Positions 62,451 through 64,000 of a stretch of 64,000 nucleotides of DNA are shown here, piece by piece. Position 1 is the stretch's first letter; every line of letters starts with the position of its first letter. Source of the DNA: Aculops lycopersici (Eukaryota > Arthropoda > Arachnida > Trombidiformes > Eriophyidae); NCBI GenBank assembly GCA_015350385.1, contig WNKI01000001.1, forward strand, positions 8,604,130 through 8,668,129, in the 5' to 3' direction. A program made the position numbers and the translations under genes. The notes beneath the pieces were generated by a model. It worked only from the letters and a program-made list of their open reading frames with translations. It was not told where the DNA came from and did no database searches.

Positions 62451-64000
62451 TCATCTTGTCTTGTTGAGATTGAATCGTTTCCACTTGGGATTGAGCGCAA
62501 GACAAACTATTGCCACAATGACGACACACGAGAGATACAAAAAGAGACATATGCTCATATCACCGGTTGAAAAAATGCTTTGTATGTTCCACTGCTCCAC
62601 TGATCGGTTCATATCGGCCGAAGTGAGCCGCCTACCACTACCACTTAGATCTCTAATATCCACTACCTCGTAGTTGACTTTTCCCCGCATTCTTGATTTC
62701 ATCAGTGCCAACTCGTTTGGTGTAACAATCCTTTCCGGCTTGTACAAATCAATTAGATACTCAAATAAGTTGGCCATATTCCATTGAATATCCGTATAAG
62801 TCTTGCCATCCTGACCAATTTCCGCTATTTTAGTCTTATAACACGAGGCGCATTTCGATGGAGTTGGATATATAATTTCACTCAACGGCTTCCTATATTC
62901 CGATGCTCTCTCATTATTTAATCGTTGATTCACCAAATTGTGAGTATTCCATAACCACAATACTGAGGAGTTTCGATAATTCAAACTTGTTGCGAGGGAT
63001 TCGGTTTCTTTCTCAAAATTTGATGAGCAAACTGTGCAACCTAAGAATTTGGTTATATAATCACGCATTGTATATAATACCAAAGTGGGCTTTGATCTAA
63101 CAGGTGCAGCTTTGGAATATTCACCTACAGTTAGAGAGTGGAATAGGGCCCACAAACTGCAGGTGTATCCTTTGCGATTTCGATCACTTTCATAGCACGT
63201 GATCCAATTCTCGCGACTATACTTTAGTCTAACTTCATCGGCTCCCGCTAGTTCCAATAGATCTCTCATCTCTTGAGCCTTGACACCATCCTTCTCGTAA
63301 CGATCGCGTCCAGTATCAAGACGAGTGCGCAAATCGATGATAAAGTTTGACACCAGCGGATCCCATTTGTCCAGTGGTAAATACTTCTTGAGTATTGTCA
63401 ACAGGTTACGAATTGTATTGAACTCAATCGGGCTCAAGTCACCCTTGATCTTTACTTCATGCGTCAACATATAGCTAATACCCTTGAGCAAGTCAATGGA
63501 GAAAATCCTCTTACTCCCAATGGGATCTTGATGGATTAGGTATTGTATTTCAAGTTCTTCATCGTGGCTATTTTTGTTACCCTCGCCCGCATTATTATTC
63601 TTATCACGATTTGGATTGCTGCTGATGTGATCACTTGTGTTTAAATTATTTGAAGAACCATGCGACCAATAAGCATCACCTAGTCCAGCTTCTTTGAGCT
63701 CAACGAAATAGTAGTGTTCAAAGAAAGTCTTGAATCTGTTATGAATAAAATCGTCACGTTCCGACTCTCGAGCTGTGGGTAATATATTCTTCTCCTCGCC
63801 TCGAACCAAGACATGCGCTTTCTTAGTATCATCGTCTAAATAGTTTGCTCTCACTAACATTGGCTGGCTCTCATCTAAAATGGTCAAGTCTTTTTCCGTT
63901 AACATCGAGCTAAGTAGTTCCTTGTTGGACAAGGAAATTCGACGTAACTCTAACCTATCGACAATGCGGTAATACTCAACGATAAGCTTTCTGCCCAAAT
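62451..64000 (-). CDS. QSOX: Quiescin sulfhydryl oxidase (QSOX), 3' part, runs off the right edge
   Basis: At least 515 C-terminal residues in one exon; the frame is open to the window edge, and the first apparent start is an internal Leu codon, so the 5' end with the thioredoxin domain(s) and signal peptide lies outside. QSOX is a flavoprotein of the secretory pathway that makes disulfides and passes electrons to oxygen. Seen (numbering within this fragment): a helical region with YTCSLWALFHSLTV (about 279), GCTVCSSNFEKE (about 319, the Erv-domain redox CxxC), LWLWNTHNLVNQRL (FAD contact motif, about 343), KCASCY (about 382, second CxxC), and a C-terminal membrane segment near 483-502 followed by a short basic tail. 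An N-rich insert (DKNNNAGEGN) precedes the helical region. All key cysteines are present. Confidence 0.95.
   Translation of the reverse strand, partial: LGRKLIVEYYRIVDRLELRRISLSNKELLSSMLTEKDLTILDESQPMLVRANYLDDDTKKAHVLVRGEEKNILPTARESERDDFIHNRFKTFFEHYYFVELKEAGLGDAYWSHGSSNNLNTSDHISSNPNRDKNNNAGEGNKNSHDEELEIQYLIHQDPIGSKRIFSIDLLKGISYMLTHEVKIKGDLSPIEFNTIRNLLTILKKYLPLDKWDPLVSNFIIDLRTRLDTGRDRYEKDGVKAQEMRDLLELAGADEVRLKYSRENWITCYESDRNRKGYTCSLWALFHSLTVGEYSKAAPVRSKPTLVLYTMRDYITKFLGCTVCSSNFEKETESLATSLNYRNSSVLWLWNTHNLVNQRLNNERASEYRKPLSEIIYPTPSKCASCYKTKIAEIGQDGKTYTDIQWNMANLFEYLIDLYKPERIVTPNELALMKSRMRGKVNYEVVDIRDLSGSGRRLTSADMNRSVEQWNIQSIFSTGDMSICLFLYLSCVVIVAIVCLALNPKWKRFNLNKTR

Noticed and set aside
1..64000. 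CRISPR arrays, tRNA or rRNA genes, bacterial operons, intact transposons or viral genes
   Set aside because: No regularly spaced direct repeats, no convincing tRNA A/B boxes with cloverleaf, no transposase, integrase or reverse-transcriptase motifs were seen on either strand.

Overview
The window looks like nuclear DNA of an invertebrate animal, most probably an arthropod. Genes are split by GT-AG introns with long non-coding stretches, the ends carry AATAAA signals, one gene has a clear TATA box, and the proteins are animal-specific families: PDE4/dunce, tyrosine hydroxylase, a formin-like protein, PUF60, RIOK1 and QSOX. The two most diagnostic matches (the PDE4 UCR1 exon and the tyrosine hydroxylase core) look insect-like by eye. 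The species cannot be fixed from sequence alone. Several genes are unusually intron-poor (RIOK1 and PUF60 have one coding exon each, QSOX has at least 1.5 kb uninterrupted), while the PDE4 locus sprawls.

Bases 1 to about 38,000 hold the 5' half of a minus-strand cAMP phosphodiesterase of the PDE4/dunce family. The only unmistakable shared exon is at 2602-2709 (second half of UCR1); the rest of UCR1/UCR2 and the catalytic domain lie to the left, outside the window. Upstream are four very large alternative first coding exons (6067-7625, 14920-17780, 25134-26824, 31451-33516). Each starts with ATGG, is rich in Q/S/N low complexity, and ends at a splice donor in phase 2, exactly the phase the common exon needs. 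Three short segments (9108-9157, 24242-24372, 27302-27360) obey the same rule and may be further first exons.

A complete-looking plus-strand gene for an aromatic amino acid hydroxylase of tyrosine-hydroxylase type (18563-19816) is nested in a PDE4 intron, head to head with the 14920-17780 exon. It has a TATA box, a G-poor leader, one short intron and a poly(A) signal, but lacks the N-terminal regulatory domain and the C-terminal tetramerisation helix.

From 33.5 to 42.8 kb no gene can be supported. Bases 42.8-64 kb are compact: RIOK1 (minus) and PUF60 (plus) diverge from a 340-bp promoter; PUF60 converges tail to tail with a complete three-exon formin-like (FMNL/Frl) gene on minus; after about 7 kb that includes an N gap inside a (GA)n tract, the 3' part of a QSOX gene (minus) runs off the right edge.

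Beyond genes, the PDE4 half is strikingly enriched in the ETS-like word CGGAAGT/ACTTCCG (about 35 copies in 36 kb, none seen in the last 25 kb) and carries repeated 16-bp palindromes, GGCAAGCTAGCTTGCC. A functional link between dopamine synthesis (tyrosine hydroxylase) and cAMP breakdown (PDE4) sharing one control region is an inference, but a testable one.
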